Positions 12,608-22,346 of a DNA stretch of 64,000 nt are shown here, piece after piece (the stretch's first letter is position 1; the number at the start of each line of letters is the position of its first letter). This DNA is from a virus. The notes beneath the pieces were generated by a model. The model had not been told where the DNA came from, ran no database searches, and saw nothing but the letters and a program-made list of their open reading frames with translations. The translations under genes were made by a program, and so were the position numbers. The stretch spans positions 1 through 64,000 of IMG/VR virus record IMGVR_UViG_3300042862_000163; one strand, 5' to 3'.

Positions 12608-14631
12608 TGGAGGGCCTACAAAGTATTGAATATGGAGATTGGTTCATCAATCAGAAAAGAGTTCCATCGAAGGACTCAGATGAGTATAAAGCATTCTATG
12701 CTTTCCATAAACAAATATGTATGGATGGTTGTACAATGGGAGGAGTATATATCAATCCTTTTTTATATTGGCATTTAAACTTTTGGAATACAGAGGTAGA
12801 TATTATAGATGACAGAGGAAGAATATCACAGAAATATGCTAACCCATATATGCGTGATAATGAATGGGTTATTACAAATGAAATAGATAGAGCACAGAAC
12901 GAAAAGAAAGGTTTAGTTATACTAGGCATTCGTCGTTTGGCCAAGTCAGTAATTGAGAGCAGTTATATAGGTTGGGGTGCCACGTTTGATGAGAACTCTC
13001 AGAATATTATAGCAGGACTGAATGCTCCCGATATAAAGCTTATCACAGATAAGATTGACAAAGGATTAAACTTCTTACCAGAAGCCTGGAGATGGCAGAG
13101 AGTAGAAGACAATTGGAAAAACCAAGTTACATTAGGGATCAAGACAAAAGCAGGAGAGCGAATCCCCTTTTCTCAGATCCTTATTCGTAACTTAGATGGT
13201 GGTAACAATGAAGAAGCAATTGCAGGTACTAAACCAAGAAAGTTAATTATTGATGAGATTGGTAAAGGATCTTTCTTACGAGGATTGCAAGCTGCAACTC
13301 CTGGGTTCACTACACCGTATGGTTGGGGGTGTTCACCTATACTCACAGGTACTGGTGGAGATATGCAGAACTTTATGGATGCTAAGTCCTTAATGTTTGA
13401 CGTAGAAAACTTCAACTTCTTAGAATACAAAAGTGCTAAAGATGATCAAAGAATCCATGGATTATTTATATCACATAAATATAGAATGGAAGCTAAAGAA
13501 GAATCTACACTTGGAGCATTCTTAGAACAACCATTAAATTCAGAATTACATAAAGTGAAAATGCTTGTCTCTAATGAAGAGAAAGCAGATAAGATTACAA
13601 ATGATAACCTTGATAGATTAAAGAAAGCTGGAGATAGACTAGCTTATTTAAAAGAGAAGATGTACTACCCACAAGAGGTAGATGATATATTCTTAAATGA
13701 AGATACAAACATCTTTGATATAGAAGCAGCTAAACGTCAGAAGACTAGATTATTAGCACAAGAGAGAACAGGAACACCTGTTATTTTATATGATGATGGT
13801 CAAGGAGTGAAACATGAGTTCACAGACAAAATGCCTATATCAAACTTCCCTCTTAAGAATAGTGATAACAAAGAAGCTCCTGTAATAATATATGAGTTTC
13901 CAATTGAATCTCCTCCATATGGATTATACGTTGCAGGGATTGACCCTTATAGACAAGGTAAATCTGCATATTCAAGTTCATTAGGATCTGTGTATATATA
14001 CAAACGTATGCACGCTATATCAGGAGAGAAGTATCAAGATATGTTTGTTGCTAGTTATTGTGCTAGACCAGAAAAGAAAGAAACATGGGAGGAACAAGCT
14101 CGTTATCTCATAAAGTATTACAATGCTAGAGCTCTATGTGAAAATGATGAGATCTCTTTTATTGACTATATGATAGCTAAAGGAGATGCACATTACTTAG
14201 AAAGACAACCAGATTGGTTAAAAGAAATAGTTCCAAACACCACAGTTAGAAGGGATTACGGAATACATAGATCTTCTGAAAAGATTAGAGACTTCTTACA
14301 TGGATGTCTTAAAAAATATACAGAAGAAGTGATACATACTGAGAAGGATGAAGATGGTAATATTACATCTGAGATAAAAGGTATGGCCAAGATATTTGAT
14401 CCTGTTCTACTTGAGGAGATGATTCAGTATAATGAATCAGGCAACTTTGATAGAATCATTGCTGCAGAGCTTGCAATATCTTTAGCAATGAAACTGGATC
14501 CTATAATGGGTAGGATAGGTGGAGAGCAAGATGTAAGAATACAATCAATGTTTACAAAGAAAAAAATGAATACTCTGTTTACAGAAAGCAGATCAATGTT
14601 TAACACACCAAAAAATAAAATGTTTAGATAA
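12607..14631 (+). CDS. terL: terminase large subunit
   Basis: The motor that pumps DNA into the capsid and cuts it. The 674-residue protein has a Walker A variant GIRRLAKS (residues 107-114), Walker B LIIDE (D216, E217), and a C-terminal RNase H-like nuclease with acidic residues in YVAGIDPYRQG (D446) and LCENDEIS (E512 to E515). The order and the G-x-R-R-x-x-K-S form of Walker A fit the terminases of crAss-like phages. It follows the possible small subunit with a one-base overlap and is followed by the portal gene. Length is normal for the family. Confidence 0.92.
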   Translation: MEGLQSIEYGDWFINQKRVPSKDSDEYKAFYAFHKQICMDGCTMGGVYINPFLYWHLNFWNTEVDIIDDRGRISQKYANPYMRDNEWVITNEIDRAQNEKKGLVILGIRRLAKSVIESSYIGWGATFDENSQNIIAGLNAPDIKLITDKIDKGLNFLPEAWRWQRVEDNWKNQVTLGIKTKAGERIPFSQILIRNLDGGNNEEAIAGTKPRKLIIDEIGKGSFLRGLQAATPGFTTPYGWGCSPILTGTGGDMQNFMDAKSLMFDVENFNFLEYKSAKDDQRIHGLFISHKYRMEAKEESTLGAFLEQPLNSELHKVKMLVSNEEKADKITNDNLDRLKKAGDRLAYLKEKMYYPQEVDDIFLNEDTNIFDIEAAKRQKTRLLAQERTGTPVILYDDGQGVKHEFTDKMPISNFPLKNSDNKEAPVIIYEFPIESPPYGLYVAGIDPYRQGKSAYSSSLGSVYIYKRMHAISGEKYQDMFVASYCARPEKKETWEEQARYLIKYYNARALCENDEISFIDYMIAKGDAHYLERQPDWLKEIVPNTTVRRDYGIHRSSEKIRDFLHGCLKKYTEEVIHTEKDEDGNITSEIKGMAKIFDPVLLEEMIQYNESGNFDRIIAAELAISLAMKLDPIMGRIGGEQDVRIQSMFTKKKMNTLFTESRSMFNTPKNKMFR

Positions 14632-14632
14632 C

Positions 14633-17218
14633 ATGGCAATAATTAGATATACAAAAGATGCTACCATTAGGTATGCTTACTTAAACATCTTCCCTGATCA
14701 GTTTAAGACAGAGAAGGAAAAAGAAGATGAGAGTTGGATTAAGAATACTATGGATTATTTCTCTAACAAGGCCTATGCTGAGTATATGAAGAATAGAGAT
14801 ACATTTGTTAAGAACTATGATCTTATGAAAGGAATCTTACGTATGGAAGATTTTTATCAAGAACCAGAGACAAGAAGTTTTACAGATGTTCTTACATCAG
14901 ATCTTGAACTTCCTGCTTATGTAAAGATGTATTCAATCATCACCACTCCTGTTAATGAGTTAGTAGGAGAAATAAGCAAACGTCCAGATACATTTAGAGT
15001 GAAAGCTTTTGATGATGATAGTAAAGCAGAAGAGTTACAATTTAAAACAGACACTCTTCAACAATATGTAATTAGTCAAGTTAAACAACAACTAATGACT
15101 AAAGCTGCAATGCAAGGAGAAGAAGTTGATCCTGAGCAATTGGAGCAAATGACAATGGAACAAGTTAAGGATCAATTAGATAGCTATACATCTATTGCTG
15201 AGAAATGGGCTAACCATGTTCTTACATCTAATAAAGCTGAGTTTAATTTAAAGGAAAAGAGTGAGGATGCCTTTAGGGATATGCTTATATCAGCTAGAGA
15301 ATTCTATCATATATACGAAGATAACTCAAAGCTTGGATTTAACATTGAAGTGGCTAACCCAAAGAACACTTGGTTTTTAAGTACACCAGATAGAAAGTAT
15401 ATATCAGATCCTACAGGTAGAGCACAAGGAGCATACGCTGCTGGTACTGTGCAAGTTATGGAACTTTCAGAAATCATTGAATCTATACCAGATCTTAGTA
15501 AAGAAGAGATAGATCACCTACGTAGTTCATTACAAGATTATGGATTAATCAATGTACGTGAATCTAACCTTGGTAATCCTAATGCTCCAGAAGGACAAGA
15601 CTCTGTTCAGTATGATACATTTGATCCACTTGTCTTACAGACTAGAATGATGATTGAATCAGAAATGAAAGAAAACAATGATGGCTTAAAAGATTTCTTA
15701 GGCTTAACTAATAATGTAAGTTCATTTGGATATAAATACGTAGTAGTAAGAAGCTATTGGATATCTAAAAGAAAAATAGGTAAGTTGGTTTATATAGATG
15801 AAATGGGTAATGAGCAATCTACACTTGTTGATGAGTCTTATAAATCAGGAACAATGCCTACACAACAATCATTGGAGTGGGGATGGATTAATGAATGGTA
15901 CCAAGGAACAAAGATCGGTCCAGACATTTATCATATTAAACCATTTAAGTTACTGAACTATTGTCCTATTATAGGAACTACACATGAGGTGAAGAATACA
16001 GAAGCTAAATCACTTGTTGATTTAATGAAACCTTTTCAGGTGATATATAATGTATGTATGAACCAATTGTATAAACTACTTGAAAAAGAAGTAGGAAAGG
16101 TTCAGTTAATGTCATTAAGACATATTCCTATTCCTAAAGATGGAGATGCACAAGATGCTCTTGATATATGGGAAATGGAAGCACGTAACAGAGGTGTTGT
16201 ATTTATAGATGATAGCCCAGAGAACTTAAAATCTCCTAGCTCATTTAATCAATTTACAGCTCTTGATCTTACACGTACACAAGAGATACAATCTAGATAT
16301 ACATTAGCTCAACAAATCAAGATGGAATGTTGGGAACTTGTTGGAATGTCTAAACAGCGTATGGGGTCTGTTTCTGCCTCTGAAAGTGCTACAGGGACAA
16401 ACACTGCCATGCAACAGAGTTATTCGCAGACAGAGCCTCTATTCGTGGCACATGAGTATGTACTTGGACAATTGTATCAATCCATTATTGATGCATCTCT
16501 TTATATAGAAAGTGCTAAGCCACAATCGACATTATCTTATATTACATCTGAAGGTGAATCTGCATTTGTACAAGTGAATGGAACTGATCTTTCATTCCGT
16601 GATTTAAAAGTGTTCTTAACTAATAGACCAGAAGATACTCAAATGTTTAATGAGCTTAGACAATTGTCTCAAGCTATTATCCAAAATGGTGGCACACTTT
16701 ATGATGTCGTTGAATTATACAGTTCTAAATCACAAAGAGATCTTAAGAAAACATTTAAAGATCTTAGAGATAGACAGATTGCACAACAAGAACAAGCTAA
16801 TCAGTTGCAACAACAACAGTTACAACAACAACAAGAACAAGCTCAAGCTACATTACAACAAACTGCTCAATTGGCGCAAGAGCAACAAGCTCATGATGAT
16901 TACCAAAAAGAACTTGATAGATTATCTAAAGAAAAGATTGCCATTATACAAGCTACAGGATTTGGTAATGTTGAAGCTGAAGACACAAATGCAAATGCTA
17001 TTCCTGATGTAATGGAAATGAGCAGGTTAGCTCATGACCAAGATAAAGCTACAAAAGATTACGGATTAAAAATGGCTGATATTCAATCTAAAAACAAACA
17101 AGCTACTGATAAAATGTCTGTAGAGAAAGAGAAATTACAAGTGGCTAGAGAGAATATGGCAAATGATCTTGCTGTTGCAAAAGAGAATGCTAAAGGACGT
17201 AATAACAAAAAAGGTTAA
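14633..17218 (+). CDS. portal protein
   Basis: The dodecameric ring through which DNA enters the capsid. The 861-residue protein directly follows terminase by one base, as in other crAss-like phages whose portals are similarly long. It shows a mixed alpha/beta N-terminal body and a C-terminal part (about residues 700-850) that is a long Gln/Ala/Lys-rich helix (QEQANQLQQQQLQQQQEQAQ and following), typical of a portal barrel or crown. No enzymatic motif. Identity rests on position, size and the helical C-terminus. Confidence 0.85.
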   Translation: MAIIRYTKDATIRYAYLNIFPDQFKTEKEKEDESWIKNTMDYFSNKAYAEYMKNRDTFVKNYDLMKGILRMEDFYQEPETRSFTDVLTSDLELPAYVKMYSIITTPVNELVGEISKRPDTFRVKAFDDDSKAEELQFKTDTLQQYVISQVKQQLMTKAAMQGEEVDPEQLEQMTMEQVKDQLDSYTSIAEKWANHVLTSNKAEFNLKEKSEDAFRDMLISAREFYHIYEDNSKLGFNIEVANPKNTWFLSTPDRKYISDPTGRAQGAYAAGTVQVMELSEIIESIPDLSKEEIDHLRSSLQDYGLINVRESNLGNPNAPEGQDSVQYDTFDPLVLQTRMMIESEMKENNDGLKDFLGLTNNVSSFGYKYVVVRSYWISKRKIGKLVYIDEMGNEQSTLVDESYKSGTMPTQQSLEWGWINEWYQGTKIGPDIYHIKPFKLLNYCPIIGTTHEVKNTEAKSLVDLMKPFQVIYNVCMNQLYKLLEKEVGKVQLMSLRHIPIPKDGDAQDALDIWEMEARNRGVVFIDDSPENLKSPSSFNQFTALDLTRTQEIQSRYTLAQQIKMECWELVGMSKQRMGSVSASESATGTNTAMQQSYSQTEPLFVAHEYVLGQLYQSIIDASLYIESAKPQSTLSYITSEGESAFVQVNGTDLSFRDLKVFLTNRPEDTQMFNELRQLSQAIIQNGGTLYDVVELYSSKSQRDLKKTFKDLRDRQIAQQEQANQLQQQQLQQQQEQAQATLQQTAQLAQEQQAHDDYQKELDRLSKEKIAIIQATGFGNVEAEDTNANAIPDVMEMSRLAHDQDKATKDYGLKMADIQSKNKQATDKMSVEKEKLQVARENMANDLAVAKENAKGRNNKKG

Positions 17219-17223
17219 AAAAC

Positions 17224-17241
17224 TTCCTCTCTTCGGAGGAA
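17224..17241. other. hairpin with UCUUCG loop after portal gene
   Basis: TTCCTC and GAGGAA pair around TCTTCG, flanked by A-runs. On the plus strand there is no U-tract, so it is more likely an mRNA-stabilising or processing hairpin. On the minus strand it would read as an intrinsic terminator (followed by GTTTTTT), which could block antisense transcription. Confidence 0.5.
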
Positions 17242-17297
17242 AAAAATATATTAATGCTATATTATCAAGAAAATTGGATTAGATTGGTTCAGAACCC

Positions 17298-17328
17298 TTT
17301 GATATTCAAAACTCTTATTATACTTTTA
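17298..17328 (+). promoter_or_regulatory. Bacteroidota-type promoter before scaffold/capsid genes
   Basis: TTTG (17298-17301) and TACTTTTA (17321-17328) are separated by 19 bases, close to the -33 TTTG / -7 TAnnTTTG consensus (last G replaced by A). The start of transcription would be about 17335, giving a leader of about 27 bases to the ATG at 17362. It fits strong expression of the capsid genes. Confidence 0.55.
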
Positions 17329-17361
17329 CATAAATAAAACCAAACACAAATACAACTACAT

Positions 17362-18630
17362 ATGGCTGATAATTTAGATATAGATAACTTTGGTATCTTA
17401 GATACTATGGAAATGGGAATGGGTAACCAAGAACTATTAAATGATTTGTTTTCTCCTGAGACATCAACTTCTAATCCAGAAGATGTTACTCCTATCATTA
17501 ATGAGACTGATCCTCCAGCTGCACCTGCTAAACCAGATGTTCAAAAAGGTAAGGATATTGTTCCTCCTAAAAGTGTTGATGGTAAAACAGATGAAGAAAA
17601 ACTAGATGGACAATCAATGATCTCTGACTTCTTAAGTGATAGCGAAGATGATGAAGATGATGAACCTGCTCCAGTATCAAAACCTGCAAAACCTGCTAGT
17701 GTTGATAATGATAATACAGATGACACAGATGATGAACCACAAGGTACACAATTCTCTGCTCTTGCTAATGATCTATATAAATTAGGTGTATTCACAAATG
17801 ATGATGAAGAACAAGAACCTGTAACAACTGCAGAAGAATTCTTGGAAAGATTTAATAGTGAAAAGAAAAAAGGTGCCTCAGAAATCGTTCAAAATTTCAT
17901 TGGACAATTTGGTGAGGATTACCAAGAAGCATTTGATGCCATATTTGTAAAAGGAGTTGATCCAAAAGATTACTTCACTACATATAATAATGTTGTTGGA
18001 TTTGCAGAGATGGATCTTACTGATGAAGGTAATCAGGAAAGAATAATGAAACAAGCTTTAACAAACCAGGGGTTTGATGCAGAAGATGTAGTAACAGAAA
18101 TCGAAAGACTTAAAAACTACGGTGATCTAGAAAGTGTTGCAGCAAAACATCACAAGGTGTTAGTTAAAAACGAAGCATCTAAATTACAAGACTTAGAAAA
18201 AAAATCTGAAGCTGAGTTACAACAAAAAGCTCAAATCAGAAATCAGTACATAAGTAATGTACAATCAATATTACAAGATAAAGTTAAAGCAAAAGAGTTT
18301 GATGGTATTCCTATCAATCCAAAATTAGCAGGCGAACTACAAGACTTCTTATTAGTTGATAAGTGGAAAACTCCTTCAGGAGAAACTCTTACAGACTTTG
18401 ATCGTGCTATTTTGGATATGAAAAGACCAGAGAATCACGCAATGAAAGTGAAGGTAGGACTTCTTTTAAAGATGTTAGAAAAAGATCCTACATTATCAAC
18501 CATACAAAGAACAGGCGTTACGAAAAAATCTAACGAACTGTTTGGAGAAGTTGCAAGACAAGTTAGTAAAGCTAAAACAGGTGGAGCATCAACTACTGGT
18601 GGTGCCAATTCAAAATCATGGTTTTTATAA
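17362..18630 (+). CDS. acidic protein, probable capsid scaffold
   Basis: A 422-residue protein with an Asp/Glu/Pro-rich, low-complexity N-terminal third (SEDDEDDEPAPVSKPAKPAS and similar), and a helical charged C-terminal half containing a coiled coil (KLQDLEKKSEAELQQKAQIR). It lies between portal and major capsid protein, where tailed phages place the scaffold or its fusion. Scaffolds are typically acidic and helical, so this is the best guess. No protease motif (Ser-His pair) seen. It has its own promoter in front. Confidence 0.7.
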   Translation: MADNLDIDNFGILDTMEMGMGNQELLNDLFSPETSTSNPEDVTPIINETDPPAAPAKPDVQKGKDIVPPKSVDGKTDEEKLDGQSMISDFLSDSEDDEDDEPAPVSKPAKPASVDNDNTDDTDDEPQGTQFSALANDLYKLGVFTNDDEEQEPVTTAEEFLERFNSEKKKGASEIVQNFIGQFGEDYQEAFDAIFVKGVDPKDYFTTYNNVVGFAEMDLTDEGNQERIMKQALTNQGFDAEDVVTEIERLKNYGDLESVAAKHHKVLVKNEASKLQDLEKKSEAELQQKAQIRNQYISNVQSILQDKVKAKEFDGIPINPKLAGELQDFLLVDKWKTPSGETLTDFDRAILDMKRPENHAMKVKVGLLLKMLEKDPTLSTIQRTGVTKKSNELFGEVARQVSKAKTGGASTTGGANSKSWFL

Positions 18631-18664
18631 CAAACAATATTAATAATTAATAAATTCAAATAAA

Positions 18665-20230
18665 ATGGCAGTTCAAACAATCCCTGGGTTAACAGGATTT
18701 ACTTATGCTCGTGTAGCGTCTATGGACAAACGTGCAGTAGGTAAACTTACAGACTCAAATCACTTAGAGAGTTTTCACTCTACTGAGCCTGCAGACTATG
18801 ATAAAAAAATCATCAGTCTATATACCCAGAGCTCATTGTACAGTAACGACTTCTTAGACATGATCAACAAAAGCACACCTTATTATATTGATAATAATAG
18901 TGATGCATGGAAATGGCAAGTAGCAGTTCCTTACAAATTCCCAAAAATTATTGACATTCCTAACTTTACAACAGACATCATTAGTGGTACTGGTAAAGTT
19001 GGTATTGATGGTCAAGAATTCCAATTAGTATTAGATACTAATGAGTTTTCTAAAAATGCTATCGTATCTGTAGGTACTCGTCAGTATGGTCCACGTTTCT
19101 ACGTGATCAAAGATCCATTACCTTGGAACATGGGGTATTTGTATTCATTTACTCTTGTAACTGATAATCCAACTATTGATTTCGTTAATCCTTTGTTTTT
19201 ACAATATGGTATTGAACTAGAATTAGTTGATGCTGCTATTGGAGAATTTGATCAAGACTTATTAGGTCTTCCAAGATTAGGTGAGCAAATCACAATGTTT
19301 GAATCTTTAGGTTCTGCATATGGATATGAGCACAAAATCACAGAATGGGCTGATGATAAAATGATGAGAGATGCTTCAGGTAAACCTCTTGACATTTTAG
19401 TATATGCTCCACAAAGACGTAACCAATTACCACTTACACGTAATGATGTTAAATGGGAACCGTTTATTGAATTCTGGATGCGTAAATCTATGTTAGAATT
19501 GAAAGTTAAACGTATGATCTGGGCTAAACCAGGTACAGTTAAATCTGGTGGTTCTAAACAAGAAGTTAAACGTACATCTGCAGGTGTTTACCACAGAATG
19601 CGTAACAATGGTAACTTAGTACAATACAACAGAGGTGAATTCTCTGCTAACTTAATCCGTTCTGTATTTGGAGATTTATTCTACAGAAGAGTGGATGTAA
19701 AAGATAGACGTGTTAAGATGTACACTAACGAAGCTGGATTCGATGTATTCCAACAAGCTTTGAAAACAGATGCATTAAATTCAGGTCTTACTTTCATGGC
19801 TGATTCTGGAAACAGATACATGCAAGGTGAAGGACAACATATCACTTACAACTTTGCATTTGATGCAATGGTAACTCGTGAGACTGGTCGTGTTGAACTT
19901 ATTCACTTGAAAGAATTAGATTTACCACAAACTAACCTAGAGTTTGGACAAAACAAAAAATCTACTCCTGTATTTATGGTGTTTGATGTTTCTCCAATGG
20001 GTGATGGTTCTATGGTGAATAACATTAGAGAAGTACGTATGAAAGGTGCTCCTTCTATGACTTGGGGTTATATTGATGGAACTCGTCATCACTTAGGTTT
20101 TGCTAAATCTCAAGGTATGTCAAGTGCTAACAAATTCCCAGGATACGAAATCTGGATGAAAGACAGATGTGATGTATTTATTGAAGATTTGTCAAGAACT
20201 GTGTTGATTGAGGAAATCCCACAATTCTAA
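18665..20230 (+). CDS. major capsid protein
   Basis: The shell protein, expected to have the HK97 fold. The 521-residue length matches major capsid proteins of crAss-like phages, and the gene has the expected place after portal and scaffold. The protein is rich in beta-type segments and has no low-complexity regions; conserved-looking pieces include NMGYLYSFTLVT and TWGYIDGTRHHLGF near the C-terminus. Codon choice looks more uniform than in the neighbours, consistent with high expression. It is followed by a strong hairpin and a tRNA gene. Confidence 0.9.
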   Translation: MAVQTIPGLTGFTYARVASMDKRAVGKLTDSNHLESFHSTEPADYDKKIISLYTQSSLYSNDFLDMINKSTPYYIDNNSDAWKWQVAVPYKFPKIIDIPNFTTDIISGTGKVGIDGQEFQLVLDTNEFSKNAIVSVGTRQYGPRFYVIKDPLPWNMGYLYSFTLVTDNPTIDFVNPLFLQYGIELELVDAAIGEFDQDLLGLPRLGEQITMFESLGSAYGYEHKITEWADDKMMRDASGKPLDILVYAPQRRNQLPLTRNDVKWEPFIEFWMRKSMLELKVKRMIWAKPGTVKSGGSKQEVKRTSAGVYHRMRNNGNLVQYNRGEFSANLIRSVFGDLFYRRVDVKDRRVKMYTNEAGFDVFQQALKTDALNSGLTFMADSGNRYMQGEGQHITYNFAFDAMVTRETGRVELIHLKELDLPQTNLEFGQNKKSTPVFMVFDVSPMGDGSMVNNIREVRMKGAPSMTWGYIDGTRHHLGFAKSQGMSSANKFPGYEIWMKDRCDVFIEDLSRTVLIEEIPQF

Positions 20231-20250
20231 GAATAAGAATTCCGAGAAAG

Positions 20251-20283
20251 ATCCCCTCACCTCCTCTCCCTCCTAGAGGGGAT
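20251..20283 (+). other. hairpin after capsid gene with anti-SD-like loop
   Basis: ATCCCCTC pairs with GAGGGGAT (8 bp) around a 17-base pyrimidine-rich loop. The loop side contains TCACCTCCT (20257-20265), identical to part of the 3' end of 16S rRNA. There is no U-tract. It may protect or terminate the capsid mRNA, or separate it from the tRNA by processing. Confidence 0.55.
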
Positions 20284-20355
20284 TGATCTCAAAATAGAGT
20301 GTTTGAAATAGATAGTATCTAGGTTCAGGTTTCTTCGGTGAAACCACTCTACAAG

Positions 20356-20424
20356 GCGGTTTAGTGTAATTGGTAGCATATCGGGCTCATAACCCAATGG
20401 CCAGGTTCGAGTCCTGAATCCGCA
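20356..20424 (+). tRNA. tRNA-Met (anticodon CAT)
   Basis: A 69-base tRNA: acceptor GCGGTTT with AATCCGC (one T-T mismatch), D-arm TGTAATTGGTAGCA, anticodon arm TCGGG CTCATAA CCCAA (anticodon CAT, one mismatch at the base), T-arm CAGG TTCGAGT CCTG. CCA is not encoded. It lies between the capsid gene and the next structural gene on the same strand, so it is probably cut from the structural mRNA. It is slightly short and imperfect; it may be an initiator, elongator or lysidine-modified Ile tRNA, which the sequence alone does not decide. Confidence 0.8.
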
Positions 20425-20459
20425 ACTAATAAAACCAAACAAATTAATTAAACTACATT

Positions 20460-21425
20460 ATGGCTAAAACAGGTAAAATCTCTACGATAAAACGTGAGTT
20501 CACTAGTACACAACAAACAATGGATAGTGGACTGGCACAAAAAGGAATGACAAGAATTCCTGGAACAGGAGTATTCAAATATCCTTATAAAGAATTAGAT
20601 GGTAAATACAGAACAGGATTAGATCCTACTGCTGCATATATCAGAAGAATTTCAGATCCACTAGAAAGAGAACTAGAAATCGAAAGAGTAACTAACTTAA
20701 AAGCAAAACTTGAATATGACTTAGGTGATATTGATTTAGGACCTCGTTCACAATTCTGGAACTATGGACTATCAACTTCAACAGATGATCAAAATCATGT
20801 ACAATCAGTTAAACTATTAGATGGTGATAACTTTTTTGATCTATCAGTTCCTTTTCAAGAGATAGCTTTCTCATGGTTAAGAGTACATCCTACCGTTGCA
20901 TCAAGTCATCAAGCTTGGGAAAGAGGAGAATATCCTGCTGACACACAGTTTTATGTTGTAGATGATGAAATTGAAAATGCTGTAATATTTAAGAAAAAAC
21001 AATTGATCAATAAAGCAATTGTTATGTTTGATTCTATGACTCCTGATAAGAAGAAAAAAGTTGCAAGACTTTTAGGTCTTCCAGTAACAGAAGAAACAAA
21101 AGAAGAAGTTGTTTACAATCAAGTGGATAACATGTTAAAACAAACAGAATTTAAGAATGGTAAATATTCAGGCTTAAATCCAGTTGAAGTGTTTAATAGA
21201 TTTGCAAATATGAAAGAAGATTTACTTCATATTAAAGATCTTGTTAAACAAGCTACAGCACATTCAGTGTATAGAATCAAACCAAACGGTAAGGTTTATG
21301 AAGGTGAATATGAAGTGGCAAAAGATGAAGATGATTTAATTAGATTCTTAGCTGATGATGATAACCAAGATGAGTTATTGATATTAGAACAAAAATTAAA
21401 AACTAAAAAACTAGCTGCTATATAA
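20460..21425 (+). CDS. structural protein downstream of capsid (321 aa)
   Basis: A 321-residue soluble protein, Lys/Glu/Asp-rich, with no recognised motif. It begins MAKTGKISTIKREFTSTQQT and ends in an acidic, helical stretch (DDDNQDELLILEQKLKTKKL). Its position straight after the major capsid protein suggests a head-associated or head-completion protein. Its stop overlaps the start of the next gene by one base (TAATGG). Confidence 0.6.
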   Translation: MAKTGKISTIKREFTSTQQTMDSGLAQKGMTRIPGTGVFKYPYKELDGKYRTGLDPTAAYIRRISDPLERELEIERVTNLKAKLEYDLGDIDLGPRSQFWNYGLSTSTDDQNHVQSVKLLDGDNFFDLSVPFQEIAFSWLRVHPTVASSHQAWERGEYPADTQFYVVDDEIENAVIFKKKQLINKAIVMFDSMTPDKKKKVARLLGLPVTEETKEEVVYNQVDNMLKQTEFKNGKYSGLNPVEVFNRFANMKEDLLHIKDLVKQATAHSVYRIKPNGKVYEGEYEVAKDEDDLIRFLADDDNQDELLILEQKLKTKKLAAI

Positions 21426-21586
21426 TGGATGAAAATATATTAAAAAATCATTTTGAAGAGCAAGGATTAGTTTCTTTAGAAGATATAGATAAATTAGTAA
21501 AACCTTTAACTAAAATTAAAAATGTATCATTTGATGAAGATGGTAAATTTATAGATGATACATTAATAGATTTTTTAAAAGAATAA
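21425..21586 (+). CDS. small acidic protein (53 aa)
   Basis: A 53-residue frame (MDENILKNHFEEQGLVSLED...) overlapping the preceding stop by one base and followed after four bases by the next gene. It is acidic and helical with KNVSFDEDGKFIDDTLIDFL at the end. The tight packing between two structural genes supports it. Function unknown. Confidence 0.6.
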   Translation: MDENILKNHFEEQGLVSLEDIDKLVKPLTKIKNVSFDEDGKFIDDTLIDFLKE

Positions 21587-21590
21587 TAAT

Positions 21591-22322
21591 ATGATACCAG
21601 TAGATAGTTTATTGTATAAGATTGATCAGAAACTAAATAAACTATCAACTAATGCACATCAACAAATTCAATTAGAAGATAAAATCCTAGCTTTAAATGA
21701 AGCTCAGATTAAATTAATAAAACAAAAAGTTGATGGTATAAGTGTTGCTAATGGAATGGGTATGGACTCATTTAAAAAGCGTTATGAAGATCTTCAAAGT
21801 TTAGTGATGAATTATAATCACCAACCTTTAACATTAATATTAAAAGATCCTGATTTAAATCAATGGACTGCTAACATTCATTTACTTGAACCTAAGTATA
21901 TGTTTTATGTTGACAGTTATGCATTAGCTGATAAAGGAAGATGTAAGGATAGAAAAATATGGATTAATAGAGATCTTGCTAAACATGGTGATCTTCAATT
22001 CATATTAAATAATGATCATTACAAACCTTCATTTGAATACCAAGAGACATTTAACTTCTTAGCATCAGATGAAATAAGTATATTCACAGATGGTACATTT
22101 ACCCCTAAGAATCTACAGATAATGTATATGAGATATCCAGTATATATTAATAAGACAGGATATATAATGTTAGATGGTGAACCATCATATGATGCAGATT
22201 GCGAATTAGAAACATATCTAGAAGATGAGCTTTTAGATCTTACAGTTCAAAATCTAGCAATGTATACAGAAAATCAATCTGCTGTTCAAAATGCAGCATA
22301 CAGAATACAAACAAACGAATAA
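21591..22322 (+). CDS. structural/connector protein (243 aa)
   Basis: A 243-residue protein with a helical N-terminal 55 residues (LLYKIDQKLNKLSTNAHQQI) and a beta-rich remainder including IYMRYPVYINKTGYIMLDGE. The layout recalls head-tail adaptor proteins encoded after the capsid gene in crAss-like phages, but I see no decisive motif. It forms one operon with the genes around it. Confidence 0.55.
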   Translation: MIPVDSLLYKIDQKLNKLSTNAHQQIQLEDKILALNEAQIKLIKQKVDGISVANGMGMDSFKKRYEDLQSLVMNYNHQPLTLILKDPDLNQWTANIHLLEPKYMFYVDSYALADKGRCKDRKIWINRDLAKHGDLQFILNNDHYKPSFEYQETFNFLASDEISIFTDGTFTPKNLQIMYMRYPVYINKTGYIMLDGEPSYDADCELETYLEDELLDLTVQNLAMYTENQSAVQNAAYRIQTNE

Positions 22323-22346
22323 ACTATTAATTTAAATAAATAAAAA

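Noticed and set aside
16650-17012. 120-codon frame inside the portal gene
   Set aside because: It is a +1 shadow over the Gln-rich repeat of the portal (Asn/Lys/Leu-only peptide).
20257-20442. 61-codon minus-strand frame over the tRNA-Met
   Set aside because: It is the familiar antisense shadow of a tRNA gene and overlaps the hairpin after the capsid gene.
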